Below are positions 1 through 5,294 of a stretch of DNA of 5,307 bases, piece by piece. A model generated the notes under the pieces. That model was not told where the DNA came from, did not search any database, and saw nothing but the letters and a program-made list of their open reading frames with translations. Numbering within the stretch: position 1 is the stretch's first letter; every line of letters starts with the position of its first letter. The position numbers and the translations under genes are program-made. This stretch comes from Oscillospiraceae bacterium (lineage in GTDB: Bacteria; Bacillota; Clostridia; Oscillospirales; Ruminococcaceae). The stretch covers positions 1 to 5,307 of the forward strand of contig DPBR01000086.1 in the NCBI GenBank assembly GCA_003516865.1, in the 5' to 3' direction.

Positions 1-25
1 GCCGTTAATTGTGCGGTGATGCCCT

Positions 26-140
26 AATCGTTCGCGCGTTCAGCCGTTTTGGTCAACACGCTTTTGCTTAACGCTAGCAATCCGTGTTATCAAGCCGTTT
101 CCCGTTCACCTAGCCACCCTTAATCAGCGTTATCAAGCCG
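26..140. repeat. Degenerate direct repeats downstream of the ketosynthase gene
   Basis: Two 19-bp segments, AATCCGTGTTATCAAGCCG at 79-97 and AATCAGCGTTATCAAGCCG at 122-140, match at 17 of 19 positions with a period of 43. A weaker third relative lies at 26-46 (AATC, then GCGTT, then CAGCCG), and GCCGTT recurs at the window start. The spacing between the GCCG ends is about 42, 51 and 43 bases. I see no ORF with a ribosome binding site and no clear terminator in 1-147. The repeats may continue beyond the left edge. Function is unknown. Confidence 0.45.
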
Positions 141-147
141 ATTTAGT

Positions 148-2385
148 TCAGCCAATTTTCTTCAGAACAACAGCGGAAACCTGTCCGCCCGAACCCACGG
201 AAACCGCGAGAGCGTACTTATACGACTCATTCTCGGAGAGCGTCTGCGCGAGCTTAGCCGCCTGTTCGGCGGAAGCCGCGGCTCTTGCCTCGCCGATTTC
301 GTCCTTGACGTCGAGGACGGTTTTTCCTGCGAATAGCTTCGCAAAAACGCTGTTTTGAAGCGCGTCGTTCTCGCTGTCGCCGTTCGCGAAGCCGGAAACG
401 AGGTCGATATCGTCGGTCTTGATACCCGCAGCCGCGCAGGCGTCCTTGACAGCCTTTTCGACAGCGGATTCCGTACCGCCAACGCTGCCGAATTCAACGG
501 ACTTATGCGCGTTCGCCCAGCCGCAAAGCTCCGCGTACTTCTTAGCATTGCGGGAAATTGCGGACTTTTCGGTTTCGAGGATAAGCGAAACCGAGCCTTC
601 GCCGAGGGTAATTCCCTTGTCGATAAGTCCAAGTCTGCCGTAAAGGAACTCGGTGACGTCGGTACACTCGTCAACGCCCGCCGCAACCATAATGCTCTCG
701 TCGCCGTTTCTGAGGACGTCCGCGGCATAGCAAAGGCTCTGCAAACCCGCCTGATTGCCGTTAGCGTTCGTGACGTTATAGCCCTTTATACCCGCGAAAA
801 TCGAGAAATAGCCGCCCGCCGCGTTATAAACGGTATTCGGGAAAGAGAACGCCGAGCCGCTTGCCGTGCCGTGTTCGATAACATTCTTCTGGAAGTTGAC
901 GATTTCGGTGAGCGGACCGTCCGCAGTTCCGATGATAATACCGATATCCGCAGAATTGTTGTCGTCGATAGCGATACCCGCGTCGCGAAGCGCTCTCATA
1001 CCTCCGACAAGCTGAAGCTGCGAAAATCTGTCGAGCTTTCTCCAGAACGCCATTTTAATGCCGTGTTCCTTATAGTCGTCCGAGGTGATTTCAACGCGGT
1101 TTTTTCCGACAATCTCGCCGATGCCCGTGATAAAGATACGCTCGGAGTTTGTGTTGTCGGGGATAACGCGCGGTTCCTTGGCAAATACGATTGAAGCGTT
1201 GTTTCCGCCGAACGCAAAGGAGTTTGAAGCGGCGTAGTTAATGGTTTTCTCGCGCTTTTTGTTGGGAACGAAGTCGATATTCCCCGCCTTTTCCTTGAGG
1301 GTAACGAGGTTTTCCTCGGTATAACCGATAGTGGGCGGAACAACGTTTTCGCAGACTGCCTTAACGGTGAGAACAGCCTCGATTGAACCCGCCGCGCCAA
1401 GGCAATGACCCGTCATAGACTTTGTGGAGCTAACGGAGAGGTGGTCGTTTCCGTCAAAAATGGTGTGAAGCGAGAGGAACTCGGCTTCGTCGTTTTTCGC
1501 GGTACCCGTGCCGTGAGCGTTGATATAGTCGATATCGTTCGGCTCAAGTCCGGACTTTTTGATTGCTCTGTTGATAGCGAGCATCTGTCCCTCTCCGTCG
1601 GGACGGGGAGCGGTGATATGATGCGCGTCCGAGCTTACGCCCGAACCGAGAATTTCGCAGTAAATCTTAGCCCCGCGCGCCTTTGCGTGCTCGTAGCTTT
1701 CGATTATGAGGACGCCCGCGCCCTCGCCGAGGGTGATACCGTGGCTGTTGTTGAACGGCGAGCAGGGGTTCTCATCGAGCGCGTGAAGCGCGTGGAAACC
1801 CGCGAAAGCAAGCGAAGTAAAGCTGTCCGAGCCGCCCGCCGCAAAAGCGTCCGCCTTACCCGCGCGGATAAGGTCGCAGGCATATGAAAGGCTGATAGTA
1901 CCCGCCGCGCAGGCGTTTACGATATTCGCGGTAACGCCGTTCATACCGAAGTGTTTCGCGACATTGTTCGCGATAGCGGAAGCGGTCATTTTGAGGATAT
2001 CCTTGGATTTACCGCCGCCGTTTTTCATCTCGTCCGTGTAGTACACGTCAATGCTTGCCGCACCGCCGACGCAGTTTCCGACGATAACGCCGATTCTGTC
2101 GGGATTTTCACTTACGTCATAGCCCGCGTCCGCAAGCGCCTCGCCCGCCGCCTTGATACAAAGCAGCGAAGAGCGGTCGTAATCCTCATCGGAAAGCTCC
2201 TTTGAGGGAATATGCGACTCCGCGCCGAGATTTGCATAGCACTCGTCTGTGCTGAAGGATTTTATTTTCTTGATACCCGAAATGCCGTTCACAGCGCTGT
2301 TCCAGCACTCGGAAACATTGTCGCCGAGCGCGCAGCAAAGCCCCAGACCCGTAACGACAACGCGGCGTTCATCAATATTACTCAT
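148..2385 (-). CDS. Fused beta-ketoacyl-ACP synthase / chain-length-factor-like protein (KS-CLF fusion)
   Basis: This 745-aa protein is about twice the length of a FabF-type ketosynthase. Residues 8-405 form a complete condensing enzyme: VVVTGLG start, catalytic Cys159 in NACAAG, His291 in AHGTGT, Lys322 and His327 in KSMTGH, and a closing FAFGGNN loop. Residues 416-745 repeat the fold (RIFITGIG start, ITLGEGSVSLIL, final GSGGQ) but have Asn544 at the Cys position, Phe666 and Glu699 at the two His positions, and keep only Lys694. Such a dead partner is typical of chain length factors (KS-beta), which pair with an active KS in type II polyketide and aryl-polyene systems; KS-CLF fusions are also known inside PfaC of PUFA synthases. 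The active half should perform decarboxylative Claisen condensation of malonyl-ACP with acyl-ACP in the cytoplasm. I chose ATG 2385 because GGAGG (2393-2397) lies 7 nt upstream; the in-frame TTG at 2388 is too close. The partner ACP is encoded upstream beyond a terminator and repeat array. Domain assignment is firm; product class is inference. Confidence 0.93.
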   Translation of the reverse strand: MSNIDERRVVVTGLGLCCALGDNVSECWNSAVNGISGIKKIKSFSTDECYANLGAESHIPSKELSDEDYDRSSLLCIKAAGEALADAGYDVSENPDRIGVIVGNCVGGAASIDVYYTDEMKNGGGKSKDILKMTASAIANNVAKHFGMNGVTANIVNACAAGTISLSYACDLIRAGKADAFAAGGSDSFTSLAFAGFHALHALDENPCSPFNNSHGITLGEGAGVLIIESYEHAKARGAKIYCEILGSGVSSDAHHITAPRPDGEGQMLAINRAIKKSGLEPNDIDYINAHGTGTAKNDEAEFLSLHTIFDGNDHLSVSSTKSMTGHCLGAAGSIEAVLTVKAVCENVVPPTIGYTEENLVTLKEKAGNIDFVPNKKREKTINYAASNSFAFGGNNASIVFAKEPRVIPDNTNSERIFITGIGEIVGKNRVEITSDDYKEHGIKMAFWRKLDRFSQLQLVGGMRALRDAGIAIDDNNSADIGIIIGTADGPLTEIVNFQKNVIEHGTASGSAFSFPNTVYNAAGGYFSIFAGIKGYNVTNANGNQAGLQSLCYAADVLRNGDESIMVAAGVDECTDVTEFLYGRLGLIDKGITLGEGSVSLILETEKSAISRNAKKYAELCGWANAHKSVEFGSVGGTESAVEKAVKDACAAAGIKTDDIDLVSGFANGDSENDALQNSVFAKLFAGKTVLDVKDEIGEARAAASAEQAAKLAQTLSENESYKYALAVSVGSGGQVSAVVLKKIG

Positions 2386-2388
2386 CAA

Positions 2389-2590
2389 AAAACCTCCGTT
2401 TTCAATAAATCGCTTTCGGACGTAAAAGCCCGAAACCTTATTTCACAAGCGTGAATTATCTGCGTTTTGTACGCATTGTAATTCGCGCATTTTTTTATTT
2501 GTGCAATTTGACGAAAAATTCGGCGCATTTTTCGTCGATTAAGTAATACCACAGTTTGTGTATTTTAATTTAGTGGTGGAAATTGTTTAA
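2389..2590 (-). promoter_or_regulatory. Structured leader upstream of the KS-CLF gene (four hairpins)
   Basis: The minus strand can form four successive hairpins before the ribosome binding site. (1) 2538-2569 is an imperfect dyad with arms ATTAA/TTAAT and AATACcACA/TGTGTATT. (2) 2510-2536 has a perfect 10-bp stem (GACGAAAAAT/ATTTTTCGTC) and a 7-nt loop. (3) 2453-2484 has GAATTA/TAATTC outside TGCGT/ACGCA with a 5-nt loop. (4) 2414-2435 has an 8-bp stem that is complete only in minus-strand RNA, where a G-U pair replaces an A-C mismatch. None is followed by a good U-run, so they are not ordinary terminators. I could not fix the promoter: TACAAT (complement of 2475-2480) is a fair -10 but lacks a well spaced -35. 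Hairpin 1 could be an operator for a lipid regulator, or the whole could be an RNA leader; both are guesses. Confidence 0.4.
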
Positions 2591-3276
2591 AGCCATTGTG
2601 CATTTTTCACAAAAATCCGCGTTCTTGCGGCGTTTCCGAGAAAATCAATCTTCCCGATTTTCCGCGAAAAAGGCTGCAATTTACTGCAAAACAACGCTTT
2701 TTCGCACCTTGCTTTATCGCGGCAAATCGCTGAAATTCAGCTATTTTGCACAATCAAATTGCCGAAGTGCCTTGTTCATTCTGCACAAAAACTGGCAATT
2801 TCACGGCATTTCCGAGAAAACCGAGCTTCCCATTTTTCCGCGAAAACTGCTGCAATTTACTGCAAAACAACGCTTTTTCGCACTTTGTTTTATCGCGGCA
2901 AATCGCTGAAATTCAGCTATTTTGCACAATCAAATCACCGAAGCGCCTTGTTCATTCTGCACAAAAACTGGCAATTCCACGGCGTTTCCGAGAAAATCAA
3001 GCTTCCCGATTTTCCGCGAAAATAGCTGCAATTTACTGCAAAACAACGCTTTTTCACACTTTGCTTTATCGCGGCAAATCGCTGAAATTCAGCTATTTTG
3101 CACAATCAAATCACCGAAGCGCCTTGTTCATTCTGCACAAAAATCCACGTTCTTGCGGCGTTTCCGAGAAAATCAAGCTTCCCGATTTTCCGCGAAAAAT
3201 GCTGCAATTTACTGCAAAACAACGCTTTTTCACACTTTGCTTTATCGCGGCAAATCGCTGAAATTTGGCTATTTTG
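2591..3276. repeat. Tandem array of a 176-bp unit, about 3.9 copies
   Basis: The same sequence recurs at exactly 176-bp steps with no insertions or deletions: for example TTTCCGAG-bearing segments follow C2631, C2807, C2983 and C3159, and CTATTTTG starts at 2741, 2917, 3093 and 3269. Similarity fades near 2591 on the left and stops after CTATTTTG at 3276 on the right, 9 bases before the ACP terminator. Copies 1-3 each carry the 6-1-6 dyad GCTGAAATTCAGC (2729-2741, 2905-2917, 3081-3093); copy 4 has lost it. Because 176 is not a multiple of three, each plus-strand ORF through the array reads the unit in all frames in turn, and none has a good ribosome binding site, so I treat the array as non-coding. 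Whether it is transcribed from the minus strand is unknown. Confidence 0.93.
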
Positions 3277-3284
3277 ACTAACCG

Positions 3285-3323
3285 AAAAAATTTGTTTTCC
3301 CCCGAAAAAAATCGGAGGAAAAC
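3285..3323 (-). terminator. Rho-independent terminator of the plsC-acp unit
   Basis: In minus-strand RNA, arms GTTTTCCTCCGA (complement of 3312-3323) and TCGGGGGAAAAC (complement of 3294-3305) pair over 12 bp with one G-U pair, around a loop of six U. AAA and then six U (complement of 3285-3290) follow the stem. It begins 16 nt after the ACP stop codon. Its position suggests that the KS-CLF gene is either separately expressed or reached by partial read-through. Confidence 0.85.
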
Positions 3324-3339
3324 GCATAATATTCAACAA

Positions 3340-3582
3340 TCAAAGGTGTTCTTCAACGAACTTCGCAAGCGTATTGATGCTCTGGAAATTCTCTCTCGCA
3401 GCGCCCGTCATCTGAACTCCGAAAAGGTTGTCGATGCCTGCGATAATCTCAATCGAGTCGATGGAATCAAGTCCGATATCATCGCCGAAAAGCTCGGAAT
3501 CGTTCTCAAGCTCATCTTCGGGAATTCTGAGGTTCTCAACCAACATTGCCTTGATTTTTGAACAGATTTCTTCGTTTGTCAT
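3340..3582 (-). CDS. Acyl carrier protein (type II FAS/PKS type)
   Basis: This 80-aa acidic protein has the normal length and helix pattern of a free-standing acyl carrier protein, which carries acyl intermediates as thioesters on a 4'-phosphopantetheine arm in the cytoplasm. The attachment site is Ser40 in GLDSIDS, preceded by ELFGDDI and followed by the recognition helix IEIIAGIDNLFGV. The GLDSID form, with Ile after the Ser, is common (from memory) in ACPs of aryl-polyene and related KS-CLF pathways, whereas housekeeping AcpP usually has GADSLD; this hints at a dedicated rather than housekeeping role. The ATG at 3582 has GGAGG (complement of 3591-3595) 8 nt upstream. It starts 18 nt after the acyltransferase stop and almost certainly shares its transcript. 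A strong terminator follows. The natural partner would be the KS-CLF protein encoded about 950 nt downstream. ACP identity is secure; pathway is inferred. Confidence 0.93.
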   Translation of the reverse strand: MTNEEICSKIKAMLVENLRIPEDELENDSELFGDDIGLDSIDSIEIIAGIDNLFGVQMTGAARENFQSINTLAKFVEEHL

Positions 3583-3600
3583 AATAAAATCCTCCGTATT

Positions 3601-4275
3601 TTAATCGGCTTTTTCGCCGTTTTTTACCTGCTTTCCATAACGATTTTCGAGAATATCAAGCTCCTCCAAAACCGCCGTTTTTGCCTTTGCAATCAGCTCC
3701 CGCGCGTATTTGCTGTGGCGCATATCGGGCGGGCAATCGCTCTCAATCGGCTCTCCGACATACAGCTTCTGCCTCATTCCGATAAAAAATCGGTATGTAC
3801 CAAAGTTCGCGCACGGCACAATCGGAACGCCCTTTTTCGCCGATAACAAAGCCGCTCCGGGCTTGAATTCGCCGAGATTTCCGTCCTTCGACAAACCGCC
3901 CTCCGGAAATATCAGAAGCGTTCCGCCGCGGTCGATTATCTCCTCGGCTGTCTTAAACCACTCGCCGTCCGCTTCCTCAAGATTTATAGGAATCGTCCTG
4001 CAAAGCGCTATCATCTTCCCGACTTTCTTCTTTTCAAACCACTTTCTCGTTACAAGCACCCATGGCTTGTATCTCCCCAAAACCGCTCCGCAAAACGCTC
4101 CGTCAAAGTGATGCCTGTGGTTCGCCACAAACACGCACGGCATATTTTTCAGCCGCTTTTTCAGCGTTTTGTCCGCATAAATTACTTTCGGTCGGAAAAA
4201 TATATACACAAGAAACGTTATCAGCCCTTGAAAAAGCTTCCCGCCAAAGCCCTGTCCCGACGGCTTCTTCTTCAA
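3601..4275 (-). CDS. 1-acyl-sn-glycerol-3-phosphate acyltransferase family protein (PlsC-like)
   Basis: This 224-aa protein belongs to the PlsC/LPLAT family, which transfers acyl groups from acyl-ACP or acyl-CoA to lysophosphatidic acid or similar acceptors at the inner membrane face. A hydrophobic stretch at about residues 14-28 can anchor it. Block I is NHRHHFD, with the catalytic HX4D pair His53 and Asp58; block II is around Arg93 (RTIPIN); block III is FPEGGLS at 123-129, with Gly where FPEGT is usual; block IV is GVPIVPC at 149-155. The usual length is 200-250 aa. I prefer the TTG at 4275, because GGGAG (complement of 4285-4289) is 9 nt upstream of it; the in-frame TTG at 4284 directly abuts that site, and a stop lies a few codons further upstream. 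It is first in a two-gene unit with the ACP, under a clear promoter. It may serve general phospholipid synthesis or hand over a special acyl product from the ACP; the context favours the latter, not proven. Confidence 0.88.
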   Translation of the reverse strand: MKKKPSGQGFGGKLFQGLITFLVYIFFRPKVIYADKTLKKRLKNMPCVFVANHRHHFDGAFCGAVLGRYKPWVLVTRKWFEKKKVGKMIALCRTIPINLEEADGEWFKTAEEIIDRGGTLLIFPEGGLSKDGNLGEFKPGAALLSAKKGVPIVPCANFGTYRFFIGMRQKLYVGEPIESDCPPDMRHSKYARELIAKAKTAVLEELDILENRYGKQVKNGEKAD

Positions 4276-4331
4276 ATATATCAACTCCCGTGCGGTTTAT
4301 TCCGCTTTTATCCCTTTTCACAACCTCTTTT

Positions 4332-4360
4332 ATTATAACGTTTTCACGCTTATTTTACAA
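4332..4360 (-). promoter_or_regulatory. Sigma-A type promoter of the plsC-acp unit
   Basis: On the minus strand, TTGTAA (complement of 4355-4360) and a perfect TATAAT (complement of 4332-4337) are separated by exactly 17 nt. Transcription would start near 4325, giving a leader of about 50 nt before the TTG start of the acyltransferase. No operator-like dyad overlaps it convincingly. Confidence 0.8.
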
Positions 4361-4454
4361 TGGACAATTATCATCATTTTAAGGGAATAAGCTACACTTT
4401 TTCTTAAATGGTTGCTTATTAATAAAATGTTAACAATATTTCTATAATTCCTAC

Positions 4455-4482
4455 AAACAAAACGCCGAGGTTATCGGCGTTT
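4455..4482 (-). terminator. Rho-independent terminator after the small exported protein gene
   Basis: A perfect 9-bp stem (AAACGCCGA, 4460-4468, with TCGGCGTTT, 4474-4482) encloses a 5-nt loop. Read on the minus strand it continues into TTTTGTTTG. It begins 11 nt after the TAG stop of the 90-aa gene and separates it from the plsC promoter. Confidence 0.8.
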
Positions 4483-4493
4483 ATTGTTAATTT

Positions 4494-4766
4494 CTACTCC
4501 AGCTCCAAATCCTCGACAAGCCGCGCTATCTCGCTGTCCGTCTTAACCCGTATACCCTCCGCGAGCAGAGCCGCGTCCGCAGGGTACAAGGCGCTCGGCG
4601 GCGTTTCATAGACCGCTATCGGCGCCGCCGAATTTTCTCGGAAAAGCGCTATCTTTCCGTTATATTCGCGCAGAACATAACACCCGCTTTCCGCGCTCGC
4701 GCCGCATAAGAATACCGTTTGAGCGGCAATCGCAGCCGCAAGCATCGTTTTCGCGTGCTTTTTCAT
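4494..4766 (-). CDS. Small exported protein resembling the BofC C-terminal domain
   Basis: This is a 90-aa protein. Residues 1-25 form a Sec signal peptide: a basic start (MKKHAK), a hydrophobic core rich in Ala, and ASA before the probable cleavage at 25/26. Cys21 is not in a proper lipobox, so a lipoprotein is unlikely. The mature part, about 65 aa, has YVLREYNGKIALF, then AAPIAVYETPPSAL, then LLAEGIRVKTDSEIARLVEDLE. From memory this order (YNGKIA, a Leu-rich turn, GI-V and a closing acidic helix) matches small clostridial proteins with a BofC C-terminal-like domain; BofC itself is an intercompartmental sporulation checkpoint protein in Bacillus. That match is unverified and does not show a role in sporulation. 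The ATG at 4766 is 10 nt after AGGAG (complement of 4777-4781); an in-frame GTG at 4775 is too close to that site. It is a single-gene unit with its own terminator and appears unrelated to the lipid genes. Confidence 0.75.
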   Translation of the reverse strand: MKKHAKTMLAAAIAAQTVFLCGASAESGCYVLREYNGKIALFRENSAAPIAVYETPPSALYPADAALLAEGIRVKTDSEIARLVEDLELE

Positions 4767-4845
4767 AAAAATCACTCTCCTCTGTACTTAAACCGCACTA
4801 TTTTCGGCTAACGGCTTCGCTCCGTTCGCTTGCCCGCATTTGGTC

Positions 4846-4873
4846 ATAATGCACAAATCTTGCCCAAACGCAA
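4846..4873 (-). promoter_or_regulatory. Candidate weak promoter for the small exported protein gene
   Basis: On the minus strand TTGCGT (complement of 4868-4873) and CATTAT (complement of 4846-4851) are 16 nt apart, about 80 nt upstream of the ATG. Both boxes deviate from consensus, so this is only the best candidate I could find. Confidence 0.22.
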
Positions 4874-4983
4874 TATCCGTTTTGCGAAAACGCACGGCAG
4901 CCCGTCTGCTCCCGATTTATGCAATATGCCTAATAATCCTCCCACACGACTTCATCGCGGCGTAAAGCGAACGGCGGATGTTG

Positions 4984-5001
4984 TTGTGCTGTACAGCACA
5001 A
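4984..5001. promoter_or_regulatory. Perfect 18-bp palindrome, possible operator
   Basis: TTGTGCTGTACAGCACAA reads the same on both strands with no central spacer. A strong RNA hairpin would need to sacrifice the centre (7-bp stem, 4-nt loop), and no U-run follows on the minus strand, so a binding site for a dimeric repressor is more plausible than a terminator. It lies about 220 nt upstream of the exported protein gene and about 155 nt past the right-edge ORF. The regulator is not identifiable from this window. Confidence 0.45.
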
Positions 5002-5156
5002 TTTGTCTATTATGACGAAATCGTTTCTTTGCGTTTTTTGTCGGAAACCGCATTGTTAAACAATATTAAACGATTTCAACATGGTTTTCAACATTTTTGC
5101 GGCGAACTTTGCGATAAAACCGCGGCTTCGCCTTCTTGATTTCCGGCAAATCGGCT

Positions 5157-5294
5157 CTATGAGCGCTCTCGCGGCTCTGACGCCGCTGCGTTCGGCAAAA
5201 ATTCATACAGCTCCTCGTAGCTTCCGTACTCGTCTTCCGTCGTCGGAGCCGCAGGTATCAGACCCGTGCAGTCCTGCCCGCTCGATACGTTCAT
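5157..5294 (-). CDS. Tiny acidic hypothetical protein (45 aa)
   Basis: I do not recognise a named family. ATG at 5294 has GGGAG at the very window edge (complement of 5303-5307), 8 nt upstream, and TAG ends it at 5157. The 45-aa product starts MNVSSGQDCTGLIPAAP and continues with an acidic, Tyr-rich stretch (EDEYGSYEELYEFLP); it has no signal peptide and no membrane segment. From memory, very short clostridial proteins with a D-C/Y-TGLIP start followed by E-rich Tyr motifs exist, but I cannot confirm a relation. The frame also stays open to the edge, so it could instead be the tail of a longer gene. No clear terminator follows. Confidence 0.45.
   Translation of the reverse strand: MNVSSGQDCTGLIPAAPTTEDEYGSYEELYEFLPNAAASEPRERS

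Larger units (their letters stand above)
4767..5156. other. Gap of about 390 bases without a convincing gene
   Basis: No ORF here combines a ribosome binding site with coding character on either strand. It holds an 18-bp palindrome (4984-5001), a 6-3-6 dyad CGTTTTGCGAAAACG (4878-4892) that overlaps an alternative TGCG-AAAA-CGCA stem, a short stem AACGG/CCGTT (4810-4826), a 6-1-6 dyad ATTGTTAAACAAT near 5053-5065, and a pair GGCGAA/TTCGCC (5101-5106 and 5127-5132) without a U-run. These may be regulatory, but none is assigned. Confidence 0.5.

Noticed and set aside
26..140. Integron attC sites or an attachment site suggested by the left-edge repeats
   Set aside because: No paired core and inverse-core sites with the needed symmetry and no integrase in the window.
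355..1194. Plus-strand 279-aa ORF (and other plus ORFs at 1405-1887 and 1951-2205) opposite the KS-CLF gene
   Set aside because: These are antisense shadows of a conserved enzyme gene; their translations are Arg/Val/Asp-rich with no recognisable domain.
2475..2480. TACAAT on the minus strand as the -10 box of a KS-CLF promoter
   Set aside because: A -35 box at 16-18 nt is lacking (TTGCAC lies 20 nt away), and the site is inside a hairpin; it remains only a possibility.
2591..3276. CRISPR array
   Set aside because: The 176-bp unit is repeated throughout, with no short repeat/unique spacer alternation and no cas genes.
2583..3281. Plus-strand ORFs of 88-171 aa within the tandem array
   Set aside because: They read the same repeat in shifting frames, start without ribosome binding sites, and arise from the lack of stop triplets in the unit.
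3106..3339. Minus-strand 77-aa ORF directly after the ACP stop
   Set aside because: It starts at a TTG next to the ACP stop, has no ribosome binding site, and runs through the terminator hairpin into the repeats.
4984..5013. Plus-strand promoter TTGTGC-18 nt-TATTAT
   Set aside because: No plus-strand gene with a ribosome binding site follows, and the -35 box is part of the palindrome.
4830..5015. Plus-strand 61-aa ORF
   Set aside because: Non-ATG start, no ribosome binding site, no recognisable sequence character; it runs through the palindrome.
5101..5132. Hairpin GGCGAA/TTCGCC as terminator of the right-edge ORF
   Set aside because: The 6-bp stem has a 20-nt loop and no U-run follows on the minus strand.
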